A stretch of 64,000 nucleotides of DNA from SG8-30 sp963715485. GTDB taxonomy: Bacteria > Pseudomonadota > Gammaproteobacteria > Steroidobacterales > Steroidobacteraceae. The first letter of the stretch is position 1. Every line of letters begins with the position of its first letter. Positions 51,350-60,913 of the stretch are shown one piece after another. Both the position numbers and the translations under genes were made by a program. The notes under the pieces are model-generated. The model was given only the letters and a program-made list of their open reading frames with translations, was not told where the DNA came from and did no database searches. The stretch is taken from positions 2,976,001 through 3,040,000 of the forward strand of contig OY970244.1 of the NCBI GenBank assembly GCA_963715485.1, written 5' to 3'.

Positions 51350-52657
51350 ATGCAGACGAGCTGGCCCCGACCCGCCTATGCCTGGTACGCGACGCTCGTC
51401 CTCATGTTCGCCTACACGCTGTCCTACGTCGACCGACAGATCCTGTCGATGCTGGTCGGCCCGATCAAGGCAGACCTGGGCGTATCGGACACGCAGATCG
51501 GGCTGCTGCAGGGACTGGCCTTTGCCGTCTTCTATACGCTGATCGGCATCCCCATGGGACGGCTCGCCGACCGTGGCGACCGGCGTCGTATCATCGCCTG
51601 GGGAGTGTTTGTCTGGAGCCTCGCGACCGCGGCCTCCGGCCTGGCCCGGAGTTTCACCCAGTTGTTCGCGGCCCGCGTGGCAGTCGGCGTCGGGGAAGCG
51701 GCGCTCGGCCCGGCGGCATATTCACTGATCGCCGACCAGTTCCCGCCGGAGCGACGGGGTCGCGCGCTGGGCGTGTACTCCATGGGCGTATATCTGGGCA
51801 TCGGCCTGGCCGCCATCATCGGCGGAGCCGTGGTGGGCCGGCTCGCCGGGCAACCGCCATTCCCAGTACCGCTCATCGGCGAGCTCGAATCATGGCACGT
51901 CGCATTTCTGGTCGTCGGCCTGCCCGGCCTGCTGCTGGCGTTGTGGGTGCGCACGCTACGGGAACCGGTCCGCCAGGGAATCGATCCGGCCCAGGATGCC
52001 GTCGCGCCCCTGGCCGAGGTGCTGGCATTCATCCGGCAAAACCTGCGCCTGTTCGGCATGCACTTCGCCGGTTTCTCGATGCTGACACTGGCCTTCAATG
52101 CAGTCGCGTTCTGGATGCCACCCTACCTGCAGCGCGTACATGGCCTGTCACCGGGAAACTTCGGAGTCCCGCTGGGGCTGATCCTCGCAATCGGAGGCGC
52201 CGCGGGAATCGTAGCGGGAGGAGTGTTCGCCGACTGGCTGCGCAAGCGCGGCACGGTCGATGCCGAGCTATGGCCGGGCATCGTCAGCGCGCTGCTCGTC
52301 TGGCCGCTGGGAATAGCAACCTGCCAGGCAGCCAGCGGCAGCAACTCGCTCGCCCTCTTCGCCGGCTTCATGTTCTTTTCGAGCTTTGCATTCGCAGCGG
52401 CAGCAGCCGCCCTGCAGGCCGCGGCTCCGAACCGCATGCGCGGTCAGGTCTCGGCCGTCTACCTCTTTTTCGTGAATCTCGCTGGCATCGGTCTCGGGTC
52501 GTTCCTGACCGGCTTCGTGAACGACTATGTCTACGCCGATGAGCTGCGCGTTGGCGATTCGATGTCCTGGATCGTGGGGATCGCCGCGCCGCTGGCGGCA
52601 ACGTTTCTGTGGGCCGCGCGGCGACCTTACTCCGTGCGGCTCGCGACCCTCGCCTGA
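51350..52657 (+). CDS. Major facilitator superfamily transporter (spinster-like)
   Basis: This 435-residue MFS protein has twelve predicted membrane segments. The N-terminal half has YTLSYVDRQILSMLVGPIKADLGVSDTQIGLLQG and the A-motif region GRLADRGDRRRIIAWG near residue 70. The second half runs from about residue 225 with FGMHFAGFSMLTLAFNAVAFWMPPYLQ. SYVDRQ and this context resemble the spinster/YajR-like MFS families often next to TonB receptors in Steroidobacter- and Sphingomonas-type genomes. The substrate is unknown. Its 3' end overlaps lnt by 31 bp in convergent orientation. Confidence 0.88.
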   Translation: MQTSWPRPAYAWYATLVLMFAYTLSYVDRQILSMLVGPIKADLGVSDTQIGLLQGLAFAVFYTLIGIPMGRLADRGDRRRIIAWGVFVWSLATAASGLARSFTQLFAARVAVGVGEAALGPAAYSLIADQFPPERRGRALGVYSMGVYLGIGLAAIIGGAVVGRLAGQPPFPVPLIGELESWHVAFLVVGLPGLLLALWVRTLREPVRQGIDPAQDAVAPLAEVLAFIRQNLRLFGMHFAGFSMLTLAFNAVAFWMPPYLQRVHGLSPGNFGVPLGLILAIGGAAGIVAGGVFADWLRKRGTVDAELWPGIVSALLVWPLGIATCQAASGSNSLALFAGFMFFSSFAFAAAAAALQAAAPNRMRGQVSAVYLFFVNLAGIGLGSFLTGFVNDYVYADELRVGDSMSWIVGIAAPLAATFLWAARRPYSVRLATLA

Positions 52658-54153
52658 CGCCGGAATCCAGCGCCTGCCGCCAGCAGCAGCCCGGACAGCG
52701 ACAGGACCGGCCAGTTGCCCGTCCGCGCGTAGGGCGTCAGCCCGGTGAAAGGCCTTGCCGTGCCGTGAAGCACTTCCGGAACGAACTGTGTCGCCGTCAG
52801 CAGGACCTCGCCGTCGGGAGCAATGATGCCGCTGATGCCGTTGGAGGTTGCCCGCACGAGGTAGCGTCCCGCTTCCATCGCACGGAAGCGCGCCATCTGC
52901 AGCTGCTGGTGCGGCGCGGTCGAGTCGCCGAACCAGGCGTTATTGGTAACGTTCACCAGCAGCGTGGCTTCGTCGAGCACCGCCAGCTGTTCCGAACCGT
53001 AGGCGTCCTCGTAGCAGATGGTGACGCCGATCTTCTGGCCGGCGGCGTCGAGCGCCGGCTGGTCATCGGACCCTGCCGTCATGTCGACATATGGGAGGCT
53101 CATGAGCCGCATCCAGCTGCGCACGAACCCGGGCACCGGGAAGAACTCGCCAAACGGAACGAGCCGGCGCTTGTAATACCAGCTGGCCTCTTCACCCGAC
53201 AATGCCAGCAGACCGTTGTAGTACCGTCCTGTCTCGGGATCGTAGCGCAGCAATCCCAGCATGAGGTCCGAACCGCTGTGCTGCGCATCCTCCCATAGAC
53301 TGGCCAGGTACGGTCCGACCTCGTGAGCCAGCGCTGGCAGGGCTGCTTCCGGCCAGACGATCAGGCGCGCACCCAACGCGCCCTCCGTCATGTCGCGATA
53401 CAACCTCAGCGTCTCGTCTCGATGGTCATCCTGCCACTTCAGGTCCTGCGGGATGGCGCCCTGCACGATCGCGACGGCAAGTTCCTCGCCGTCCGGCGTG
53501 GTCCACGCGCGTTCCTTCAGCGCCGCACCCGCGGTCCAAACCAGCACCGCTGCGACGGCAGCGATCGCACGGTCACGCGCCGAGCCGCGCACTGCCGCGA
53601 CGACCGCCCCGGCGGTAAGCGCGCAGGCGAACGTCACCAGGTGAATTCCGCCCAGCGGGGCGTAGCCCGCAAGCGGAGAATCGCTGTGTGCGTAACCAAT
53701 TTCGAGCCATGGAAATCCGCTGAAGAGCCAGCCGCGCAACCATTCCATGATCACCCACGCCGCCGGCAGCGCCAACAGCCAGCGTCGCGGTGTCGCGCGC
53801 GGCGCCAGCCGCCTCATGCCCCAACCTACGATAGCGTAGTAGGCGGCCATGATGGCGACGAGCCCCGCCATCAGGAAAAGCGCCAGCAACACGGGAGCCT
53901 TGCCGAAGTCGTGGACCGCCGTATAGAGCCAGTAGGTGCCGGACATGAACAGGCCCGCGCCGTAACACGATCCGAGCCAGGCCGAACGGCGCGGGCTGGC
54001 TCCCTCCCATAGCAGGAACAGGATCGCCGGGCACGCCACGGACAGCGGGTACAGCGAAGCCGGTGCGAATGCCAGAGAGCATGCGACACCGGCGGCGAAG
54101 GCGACCCAGGCACCATAACGCCCTGCCAGCGCCTCCAGCGCAGTCGCCGGCAT
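52627..54153 (-). CDS. lnt: Apolipoprotein N-acyltransferase
   Basis: This 508-residue inner-membrane enzyme acylates the amino group of the lipoprotein cysteine. An N-terminal membrane domain of about eight helices precedes a periplasmic nitrilase-fold domain. The Glu-Lys-Cys triad is in LIVWPEAALPALAHEVG, YYKRRLVPFGEFFPVPG and GVTICYEDAYGSEQL; VTNNAWFGDSTAPHQQLQMARFRAMEAGR is also present, as in E. coli Lnt. It is the last gene of miaB-phoH-ybeY-corC-lnt, 5 bp after corC. Its end overlaps the MFS gene by about 31 bp. Confidence 0.96.
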   Translation of the reverse strand: MPATALEALAGRYGAWVAFAAGVACSLAFAPASLYPLSVACPAILFLLWEGASPRRSAWLGSCYGAGLFMSGTYWLYTAVHDFGKAPVLLALFLMAGLVAIMAAYYAIVGWGMRRLAPRATPRRWLLALPAAWVIMEWLRGWLFSGFPWLEIGYAHSDSPLAGYAPLGGIHLVTFACALTAGAVVAAVRGSARDRAIAAVAAVLVWTAGAALKERAWTTPDGEELAVAIVQGAIPQDLKWQDDHRDETLRLYRDMTEGALGARLIVWPEAALPALAHEVGPYLASLWEDAQHSGSDLMLGLLRYDPETGRYYNGLLALSGEEASWYYKRRLVPFGEFFPVPGFVRSWMRLMSLPYVDMTAGSDDQPALDAAGQKIGVTICYEDAYGSEQLAVLDEATLLVNVTNNAWFGDSTAPHQQLQMARFRAMEAGRYLVRATSNGISGIIAPDGEVLLTATQFVPEVLHGTARPFTGLTPYARTGNWPVLSLSGLLLAAGAGFRRQARVASRTE

Positions 54154-54158
54154 GACGC

Positions 54159-55007
54159 TCAGTCTCCGGATTCGACGGGCAGCACGTCGCTCGGACTGGT
54201 GACACGCAGCAGGTCGATGCGGCGCCGGTCGGAACGCAACACCTTGAAATCGAAGCCGTCGATCGTCACCGCTTCACCGCGCTTGGGCAGGCGCCCGAAC
54301 TGGTGCATGACCAGGCCGCCGATGGTGTCGAATTCCTCGTCGCTGAACCGTGTGTCGAAATATTCGTTGAAGTCTTCGATGCGCGCGAGCGCGTGCACCG
54401 TGTATTGCCGTTCGCCGTCGCGGCGTATGGTCTGGTCTTCCTCGATATCGTACTCGTCAGCGATGTCGCCGACGATTTCCTCGATCACGTCCTCGATGGT
54501 CACGAGCCCCGATACGCCGCCATACTCGTCCACTACCACCGCCATGTGGTTGCGGCTGACGCGAAATTCCTTCAGCAGCACGTTGAGCCGCTTGCTCTCC
54601 GGCACGAAAACAGCCGGCCTCAGTACCTCGCGCATGTCGAATTCGGCGCTGCCACCCTCGCCGAAGTAGCGCAGCAGGTCCTTGGCCAGCAGGATTCCGA
54701 CGACCTGGTCGCGGTCCTCGCCGATGACCGGGAAGCGGGAGTGTCCTGACCCGACGATCACCGGCAGCAGCTTCTCCGGTGGGTCCTCGCGATCCAGAAC
54801 CACCATCTGTGAACGCGGCACCATGATGTCCCGGACCTGCAGGTCGGCCACCTTGAGCACGCCCTCGATCATCGACAGCGCATCCGCCTCGATCAGGCCG
54901 CGCCGGCCAGCCTCGCGCAGCTCCTCGGCGAGCTCCGCGCGATCCCGGGGTTCGCCGCCGCCGACCAGCCGCCTGAACCAGCTCGTCTTGATCCCGTCGT
55001 CTGTCAT
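54159..55007 (-). CDS. corC: CorC/HlyC-family CBS-domain protein
   Basis: This 282-residue cytoplasmic protein has two CBS domains (about residues 70-190: VRDIMVPRSQMVVLDREDP, then RPAVFVPESKRLNVLLKEFRVSRNHMAVVVDEYGGVSGLVTIEDVIEEIVGDI) and a C-terminal CorC-HlyC domain (GLVMHQFGRLPKRGEAV). It is linked to magnesium/cobalt efflux with CorA, and in the ybeY-corC-lnt block to ribosome and envelope work. It overlaps ybeY by 4 bp and precedes lnt by 5 bp. Length fits E. coli CorC (292). Confidence 0.95.
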   Translation of the reverse strand: MTDDGIKTSWFRRLVGGGEPRDRAELAEELREAGRRGLIEADALSMIEGVLKVADLQVRDIMVPRSQMVVLDREDPPEKLLPVIVGSGHSRFPVIGEDRDQVVGILLAKDLLRYFGEGGSAEFDMREVLRPAVFVPESKRLNVLLKEFRVSRNHMAVVVDEYGGVSGLVTIEDVIEEIVGDIADEYDIEEDQTIRRDGERQYTVHALARIEDFNEYFDTRFSDEEFDTIGGLVMHQFGRLPKRGEAVTIDGFDFKVLRSDRRRIDLLRVTSPSDVLPVESGD

Positions 55008-55465
55008 TGCACGGTGACCTCATAGGGATTGCCATAGCCGAGATCCGCCAGGATCTCGATCTCCCGCGCCTCCATCTTGCGCGCTTCGGCCGGACGCCCG
55101 TGGTCGAAGCCGAGCAGGTGCAAGGTGCCATGCACGACCATGTGCGCCCAATGGGCCCGCAGCGACTTGCCCTGCTCACGCGCCTCCCGGGCGACCACCG
55201 GTGAACAGATCACCAGGTCGCCGAGAAAGTGCCCGCCGGCAGGCAACCCGGCAGCAGCGGCAAACGACAGGACGTTCGTTGGCCCGTCATTCCCGCGATA
55301 GGTCCTGTTGAGGCGGCGGCTTTCGGCAGCGCCGGCTACGCGGACGCCCAGGCTTGCACGGCGCGGCGCGCCCGCCATCGCGGCGGCTGCCCAGCGGCGC
55401 AACGTCGGTGCCGCCGGAGCCCAGGGTCTGCGCGTCCCATACTGCACCGCCACGGGAACGGTCAT
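55004..55465 (-). CDS. ybeY: Endoribonuclease YbeY (rRNA maturation)
   Basis: This 153-residue metal-dependent single-strand endoribonuclease is needed for 16S rRNA 3' maturation and 70S quality control. The zinc motif is HGTLHLLGFDH near residue 115, preceded by NRTYRGNDGPTNVLSF near residue 53 and GDLVICSPVV, all conserved. The ATG overlaps the phoH stop and its stop overlaps corC, so the three are translationally coupled. Confidence 0.96.
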   Translation of the reverse strand: MTVPVAVQYGTRRPWAPAAPTLRRWAAAAMAGAPRRASLGVRVAGAAESRRLNRTYRGNDGPTNVLSFAAAAGLPAGGHFLGDLVICSPVVAREAREQGKSLRAHWAHMVVHGTLHLLGFDHGRPAEARKMEAREIEILADLGYGNPYEVTVQ

Positions 55466-56418
55466 GGTGCCCGCTCCGCGGAAGAGGCCTGCTCATAGGC
55501 CTCGACGATCCTCGCCACCAGTGCGTGCCGGACTACGTCGCGGGCGGTGAACAGGCTGAATGCGATGCCAGGCACGTTGCCGAGCACGTCCATGGCCTGC
55601 CGCAGACCGGACTGCCGGTGCGAGGGCAGATCGGTCTGGGTCACGTCGCCGGTAACCACGGCACGCGATCCGAAGCCGATGCGCGTCAGGAACATTTTCA
55701 TCTGCTCGATAGTCGTGTTCTGCGCCTCGTCCAGAATGACGAAGGATTCGTTCAAAGTCCGGCCGCGCATGAAGGCCAGTGGCGCTACCTCGATGATGTT
55801 TCGTTCGATCATCCGCGCGACCCGTTCGAAACCGATCATCTCGTAGAGCGCGTCGTACATGGGCCGCAGGTAGGGATCCACCTTCTGCGACATGTCTCCC
55901 GGCAGGAATCCCAGGCGCTCGCCTGCCTCGACCGCGGGCCGCACCAGCACGATGCGCCGTACCGCGTCGCGCTGCATGGCCTCGACGGCACAGGCCACCG
56001 CCAGGTAGGTCTTGCCGGTGCCGGCGGGGCCGATACCGAAGGTGAGGTCGTGCTCACGGATGTTCTTCAGGTACTGGATCTGGTTGGGCCCGCGTCCGCG
56101 GATCAGGCCACGGTGGGTATGGACCGACAACACGTCCGTCGGGCCGCCTGCGTCCATGCCCGCTTCCTGTATGGCCAGGTGTACGTCCTCTGGCGTGACC
56201 GGACCCTCGGCCGAGCGCGCGTAGAGCGCGTTCAGGACCGTGGCACCCACTTCAGCCCGCTCGCCTTCGACCGTGAACCGCCCTCCCCGGCGGCGGACCT
56301 CTACACCGATGCGCTCCTCGATCTGGTGCAGGTGCTCGTCGAGGGGTCCGCACACGGCAGCGAGCCGCTCGTTACCAGCGCCTTCGAAGGACACATCTTG
56401 CGTATTGGGTGTTCTCAA
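55462..56418 (-). CDS. phoH: PhoH-family ATPase YbeZ
   Basis: This 318-residue P-loop NTPase is a partner of YbeY in rRNA processing. The N-terminal part is HLHQIEERIGVEVRRRGGRFTV. Walker A is GPAGTGKTYLAVACAVEAMQ near residue 132, followed by RRIVLVRPAVEAGERLGFLPGD and Walker B FVILDEAQNTT near 225, and SRAVVTGDVTQTDLP. The readable start is a TTG at 56416-56418 without a Shine-Dalgarno sequence. An ATG overlapping the miaB stop (56427-56429) lies 11 bp away in another frame and hits a stop after four codons. This suggests either the TTG or one missing base in the sequence. Confidence 0.94.
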   Translation of the reverse strand: MRTPNTQDVSFEGAGNERLAAVCGPLDEHLHQIEERIGVEVRRRGGRFTVEGERAEVGATVLNALYARSAEGPVTPEDVHLAIQEAGMDAGGPTDVLSVHTHRGLIRGRGPNQIQYLKNIREHDLTFGIGPAGTGKTYLAVACAVEAMQRDAVRRIVLVRPAVEAGERLGFLPGDMSQKVDPYLRPMYDALYEMIGFERVARMIERNIIEVAPLAFMRGRTLNESFVILDEAQNTTIEQMKMFLTRIGFGSRAVVTGDVTQTDLPSHRQSGLRQAMDVLGNVPGIAFSLFTARDVVRHALVARIVEAYEQASSAERAP

Positions 56419-56425
56419 GCTTGAC

Positions 56426-57784
56426 TCATGCGGAGCGGGCCGCAGGAAGGTCGCCGGCAGCGGCGACCAGGCGGCCGCGCAGCGAATTCGGCAGCGCTTC
56501 GGTTACCAACACATCGGCAAAATCGTTGAGCAGTATGGCCGGTCCGTCGAAATTGACCCAGCGCATGTTCTCGGTGCGCCCGGCGAGCTGGGCAGGATCC
56601 TTCTTTGACGGTCTTTCGACCAGCACGCGCTGTGTCGTGCCGATCATCGCGCGGCTGATCTCCTGTGCCTGCTGGTCGATCCTGCGTTGCAGGATCGACA
56701 GCCGTTGCTGCTTGACTTCGCGCGGCACGTCGTCTGGCAATGACGCGGCCGGCGTACCCGGCCGCCGACTGTAGATGAAGCTGTAGGACTGGTCGAAGCC
56801 GACCTCGGCTATCAGGTTCATTGTCTGCTCGAAGTCTCGCTCTGATTCGCCGGGAAAGCCGACGATGAAGTCCGAGGAAAGGCTGATTCCCGGCCTGACC
56901 GCTTTCAGCCTGCGGATCTTCTGCCTGTACTCCAGGGCGGTGTAACCGCGCTTCATCATCGACAGGACGCGATCCGAGCCGCTCTGCACCGGCAGGTGCA
57001 GGTAACTTGCCAGCTTCGGGACCTCGGCATACGCCTCGATCAGCGCATCGGTAAACTCGACCGGGTGCGAAGTCGTGAAGCGGATGCGCTCGATGCCATC
57101 GACGCGGGCCACGAAGCGGATCAGCGTTGCAAGGTCGCAGTCGGTCCCGTCGTTCATCGCGCCAAGATAGGCATTGACGTTCTGCCCGAGCAACATCACC
57201 TCACGGACACCCTGTGAGGCAAGCGACTCCACCTCGGCCATGACCTGGGCGAATGGCCGGCTCATCTCCTCGCCGCGTGTGTAGGGAACGACGCAGAAGC
57301 TGCAGTACTTGCTGCACCCCTCCATGATGGACACAAATGCCGTCGCGCCGTCCGCGCGTGGCTCGGGCAGACGGTCAAACTTCTCGATTTCCGGAAACGA
57401 GACGTCCACCTGCGCCCGGCCGCTGGCCTCGAGGCCTGCGATCATCTCCGGCAGCCGATGGATGGTCTGGGGCCCGAAGACCAGGTCCACGAACGGCGCG
57501 CGCTCGAGCAGGCCCTCGCCCTCCTGGCTGGCGACGCAGCCACCCACGCCGATGACCAGCCCGGGCTTCTGCTGCTTCAGCAATCGCCATTGGCCGAGGT
57601 GAGAGAACACCTTCTCCTGCGCCTTTTCACGGACCGAGCAGGTGTTCAACAGCACCACATCTGCCGCCGCAGGGTCGTCGGTCAATTCGAGGCCACGCGA
57701 TTCACGCAGCACGTCCACCATGCGGGCGGAGTCGTACTCGTTCATCTGGCAGCCAAAGGTCGTGATGTAAAGCCGACCGGCCAT
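56426..57784 (-). CDS. miaB: tRNA-2-methylthio-N6-dimethylallyladenosine synthase
   Basis: This 452-residue radical-SAM methylthiotransferase acts on A37 of tRNAs that read UNN codons. The N-terminal UPF0004 domain has cysteines in TFGCQMNEYDS, LNTCSVREKA and GVGGCVASQEG. The radical-SAM cluster is CSKYCSFCVVPYTRGEE near residue 156. A C-terminal TRAM domain follows (VLVERPSKKDPAQLAGRTENMRWVNF). It is first in the miaB-phoH-ybeY-corC-lnt operon. Between it and the next upstream gene there is a gap of about 130 bp. Confidence 0.97.
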   Translation of the reverse strand: MAGRLYITTFGCQMNEYDSARMVDVLRESRGLELTDDPAAADVVLLNTCSVREKAQEKVFSHLGQWRLLKQQKPGLVIGVGGCVASQEGEGLLERAPFVDLVFGPQTIHRLPEMIAGLEASGRAQVDVSFPEIEKFDRLPEPRADGATAFVSIMEGCSKYCSFCVVPYTRGEEMSRPFAQVMAEVESLASQGVREVMLLGQNVNAYLGAMNDGTDCDLATLIRFVARVDGIERIRFTTSHPVEFTDALIEAYAEVPKLASYLHLPVQSGSDRVLSMMKRGYTALEYRQKIRRLKAVRPGISLSSDFIVGFPGESERDFEQTMNLIAEVGFDQSYSFIYSRRPGTPAASLPDDVPREVKQQRLSILQRRIDQQAQEISRAMIGTTQRVLVERPSKKDPAQLAGRTENMRWVNFDGPAILLNDFADVLVTEALPNSLRGRLVAAAGDLPAARSA

Positions 57785-57911
57785 GAGGGGTCGCGGGTCC
57801 GGTAAAAAGGGCAGTTAGGGTAGCGGTTTTGCGGACGCGAATGAAGGGCAACCGGCGCGGGTTAGCTGGCCCCCAGATGCCCAGGTCACTGATTGAAAAG
57901 GGGATGTCCCG

Positions 57912-60824
57912 TCAACGACCGAAACTGCCGGTAGCCGCGAGGTCGACCGGCAGATCCTCGAAGACCGGTAGCTTGAACCGGCCGGTGGCACTTACATCGG
58001 CTTTTGGTGGCAAATCCAGAACATAGGCTTCCCGCAGCTTGGCCTGGTGGGAGTATTCGATCTCCCGCAGCAGGGCCGGCTTTGAGTAGTAGTAACCCTG
58101 GCCGGCCACGCAGCCGAGGTCGATCAGCTGGCGCAGCTGGTGCTCGAACTCGATGCCTTCCGCGACAACCTCAAGCCCCAGGGTGTCGCCCAGGGAGATG
58201 ATTGCGCGCGCCAGTTCGGTCCCGTCCCGTTCCTCGCCGAGCCGCTGCACGAAGGACCGGTCGATCTTCAGGATGTCGATGGGGAACCGGTGCAGATAGG
58301 ACAGGGACGAATAACCAGTGCCGAAATCGTCAATGGCGATGCGAACCCCCAGCCGCTTGAGCCTGCTCAACTTCGCAAAGGTCGCCTCGGTATCCTGCAT
58401 CACCACGCTTTCTGTCATCTCGATCACGAGACAGCCTGGGTCGAGTCCGGTCTGCTGCAGCGCCCCCGTCACCTCCGCTACCAGGTCGGCGCCCTGCAGC
58501 TGCTGGCTCGACACATTGATGGCGACACGCAACTGCTTGCCCATCGGCATGCGGTCCTGCCACGCACGGACCTGGCTGCAGGCCTCGTACAACACCCAGC
58601 GGCCCAGGCCGACCACCTGGCCAGTCTCCTCGGCAACCCCGATGAACTCGGCCGGCGGGATCAGTCCGCGTTCCGGGTGCTGCCAGCGCACCAGCGCCTC
58701 GACCCCGAGCAGGTAGCCTGACTGCAGGTCGACGATTGGCTGGAACAGCAGGCGCAGCTCGTTCTTGTGGATCGCACGGGTCAGGTCCGCCTCGATCCTG
58801 AGTCGATCGCGCACCGCCTCCTGCATCTGTGGCTGGAACAGGCAGTAGCGGCTCTTGCCCTGCGCCTTGGCGCTGTACATGGCGACGTCGGCATTGCGCA
58901 GTACCTCCTCGACGCCATCGCCTGAATCAGCGAAAGCCACGCCCACGCTGGCGGCGACGCGCAGGCTCGATCCGGCGAAGGCAAACGGCTCCTTGAGAGC
59001 CTCGACGATGCGACCGGCGACCTCGACGACCTGCTCCTCGGACGCCGCGTCCTCGATCAGCACCGCGAACTCGTCGCCGCCGAGCCGGGCCACGGTGTCC
59101 GCAGCGCGCATGCATTTCGACAGCCGCTGCGCCGTGGCACGCAGTACGCGGTCCCCCTCGCCATGTCCGAGGCTGTCGTTGATCTTCTTGAAGTTGTCGA
59201 GATCCACGAAGATTGCGGCCACGCGGCTGCCGCGGCGCTTGGCCACGACGAGTGCATGCTCGACCCGGTTGCGGAACAGCGCGCGATTGGCAAGCAGCGT
59301 CAATGGGTCATGAAAGGCCAGTCGCTTGAGCTGGTCCTCCAGCGCCTTGCGGTCGGTGATGTCGCGGATGTTCAGGACGTGGCCGGAAACGTGGGGCTCA
59401 TGCAGCAGATTGGTGCCCACGACCTCGATTACGCGGACGCGGTCCTTGCCACGTGGTATCCGTAGCTCGATTGTCGCGGTGGCAGAACGGGCCGCCTGAA
59501 GCTGCGCGAAGAACGCCTGCAAGCAACCCCGGTCCTCGATCGCAACCAGTTCCCCGACCTTCCGACCCACGAGGTCTTCTGAACGTAGCCCGAACACACG
59601 CTCGGCGGAAGGCGTCACGTACAGGAATCCACCGTCATCGCCGGCGATGGTGATGACGTCCGAGGAGTTCCGGACCAGCGACGTGAATCGCTCTTCTGCA
59701 GCACGCTTGGCGACGTTGGCCTCAATCCCCGCTACCTCGCGGGTGGCCAGCGTCTGGCGCAGCAAGACCAGGATACCGACGACGCACACCACGACCGCCA
59801 GCGTGCCTGGCGCATCCCGCCAATCCAGTGTCTGGTGATAGATGAGCGCCGCCATGGCCAGCAGCAGCACCGAGTAGGGCAGGAAACTGACATCGTCCCC
59901 GGAGCGCGGAATGGCAGGCCTTGCAGCCGCGCCCAGTTCGGCGTGGACACGGTCCGCGTGGGCGGCAACCGCGAACAGTGCATAGGCGGCCATCGACAGG
60001 GTGCCGGTGGACAGCGCCAACAGATCGCCCGGAGCGCCGGCCACGGCGGCTGGTGAAGCGTCGGCCGCCAGCAGGGTCGCCAGCGAGGCAGCCAGCCAGG
60101 CAGGCGCCGGCGAACGCAGACGGCCCGGGCGCCCCAGCAGGACCAGGGCGGCCAGCAGGAAGGCGGTCGCGTCCAGCATCACATACAGCGTTGGACCGAT
60201 TCCCACGGCGGCCGCCGGCCCGGCCTGGTCTACCAGTGGCGCGAGCAGGAAGAACCACAGCATGGCGCCGAACGAGAGCGACACTGCCAGCGCATCGAGC
60301 CAGAAACGGGCCAGCGGAGTACCGTTACGGTTCGACTGGATGAGCAGGATGCAGGCGATTGCGACCAGCGGGTAGAACCCGATCCTGGCGGTCCGGGCCT
60401 GGTGGGCGAGTGCCGCCAGGCCGGCGAGGTCGAGCGCTGTCGCGACGACGTTCGCAATCAGCACGGCAGCAAGCCCTACGGCGGTCAACCGCCAGGCCAA
60501 CCGACGTGGACGGGCCAGGTCCAGGCTGCCGCCTGCATGCCACGCCGTAAGCATCGCCGCCAGCAAGACGCCAGCGAGCGCCAGGTCGCTTGCTGTACCG
60601 GGCGCGAGCACCCTTGCGACAGTGGTCCCACCGCCGAGCGCGGCCAGGCCAGCGACAACACAGCCGCCCAGGGCGACGATCCCGCCCCAGTCACTGAGCC
60701 AGGGGCGGAAGCTTCGCCTCAGGCCTGCGGTTGTCGATTCCTCGAAATCCGGCACTGTTCGATACCCTGTGCACCCGCGTCGGGCCGGGTGCCCAATCAA
60801 TGGATATCGGAAAGTTACCCCCAA
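57912..60824 (-). CDS. Membrane-bound PAS-GGDEF-EAL bifunctional c-di-GMP protein
   Basis: This 970-residue protein has an N-terminal membrane sensor of about ten hydrophobic segments (residues 45-360), then a PAS domain (about 375-500, SSDVITIAGDDGGFLYVTPSAERVFGL). An active-looking GGDEF domain follows (GGDEF intact in RLGGDEFAVL, I-site RAAD five residues before). The EAL domain has GVEALVRWQHPERG, DDFGTGYSSLSYL and EGIE. Both synthesis and hydrolysis motifs are present, so its net activity cannot be told from sequence. The sensor region is not a family I recognise (MASE-like length). The first start could be later than the one given. It stands alone between miaB and ssb. Confidence 0.92.
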   Translation of the reverse strand: MGVTFRYPLIGHPARRGCTGYRTVPDFEESTTAGLRRSFRPWLSDWGGIVALGGCVVAGLAALGGGTTVARVLAPGTASDLALAGVLLAAMLTAWHAGGSLDLARPRRLAWRLTAVGLAAVLIANVVATALDLAGLAALAHQARTARIGFYPLVAIACILLIQSNRNGTPLARFWLDALAVSLSFGAMLWFFLLAPLVDQAGPAAAVGIGPTLYVMLDATAFLLAALVLLGRPGRLRSPAPAWLAASLATLLAADASPAAVAGAPGDLLALSTGTLSMAAYALFAVAAHADRVHAELGAAARPAIPRSGDDVSFLPYSVLLLAMAALIYHQTLDWRDAPGTLAVVVCVVGILVLLRQTLATREVAGIEANVAKRAAEERFTSLVRNSSDVITIAGDDGGFLYVTPSAERVFGLRSEDLVGRKVGELVAIEDRGCLQAFFAQLQAARSATATIELRIPRGKDRVRVIEVVGTNLLHEPHVSGHVLNIRDITDRKALEDQLKRLAFHDPLTLLANRALFRNRVEHALVVAKRRGSRVAAIFVDLDNFKKINDSLGHGEGDRVLRATAQRLSKCMRAADTVARLGGDEFAVLIEDAASEEQVVEVAGRIVEALKEPFAFAGSSLRVAASVGVAFADSGDGVEEVLRNADVAMYSAKAQGKSRYCLFQPQMQEAVRDRLRIEADLTRAIHKNELRLLFQPIVDLQSGYLLGVEALVRWQHPERGLIPPAEFIGVAEETGQVVGLGRWVLYEACSQVRAWQDRMPMGKQLRVAINVSSQQLQGADLVAEVTGALQQTGLDPGCLVIEMTESVVMQDTEATFAKLSRLKRLGVRIAIDDFGTGYSSLSYLHRFPIDILKIDRSFVQRLGEERDGTELARAIISLGDTLGLEVVAEGIEFEHQLRQLIDLGCVAGQGYYYSKPALLREIEYSHQAKLREAYVLDLPPKADVSATGRFKLPVFEDLPVDLAATGSFGR

Positions 60825-60913
60825 CCAGGGCGATGCGCGGCTTCGGGTTCCGAGGCTGTGGACGAGATCACATAATCAACCCGCCACAGGCCTCGGCGCA
60901 GCGAGGCCGGACC

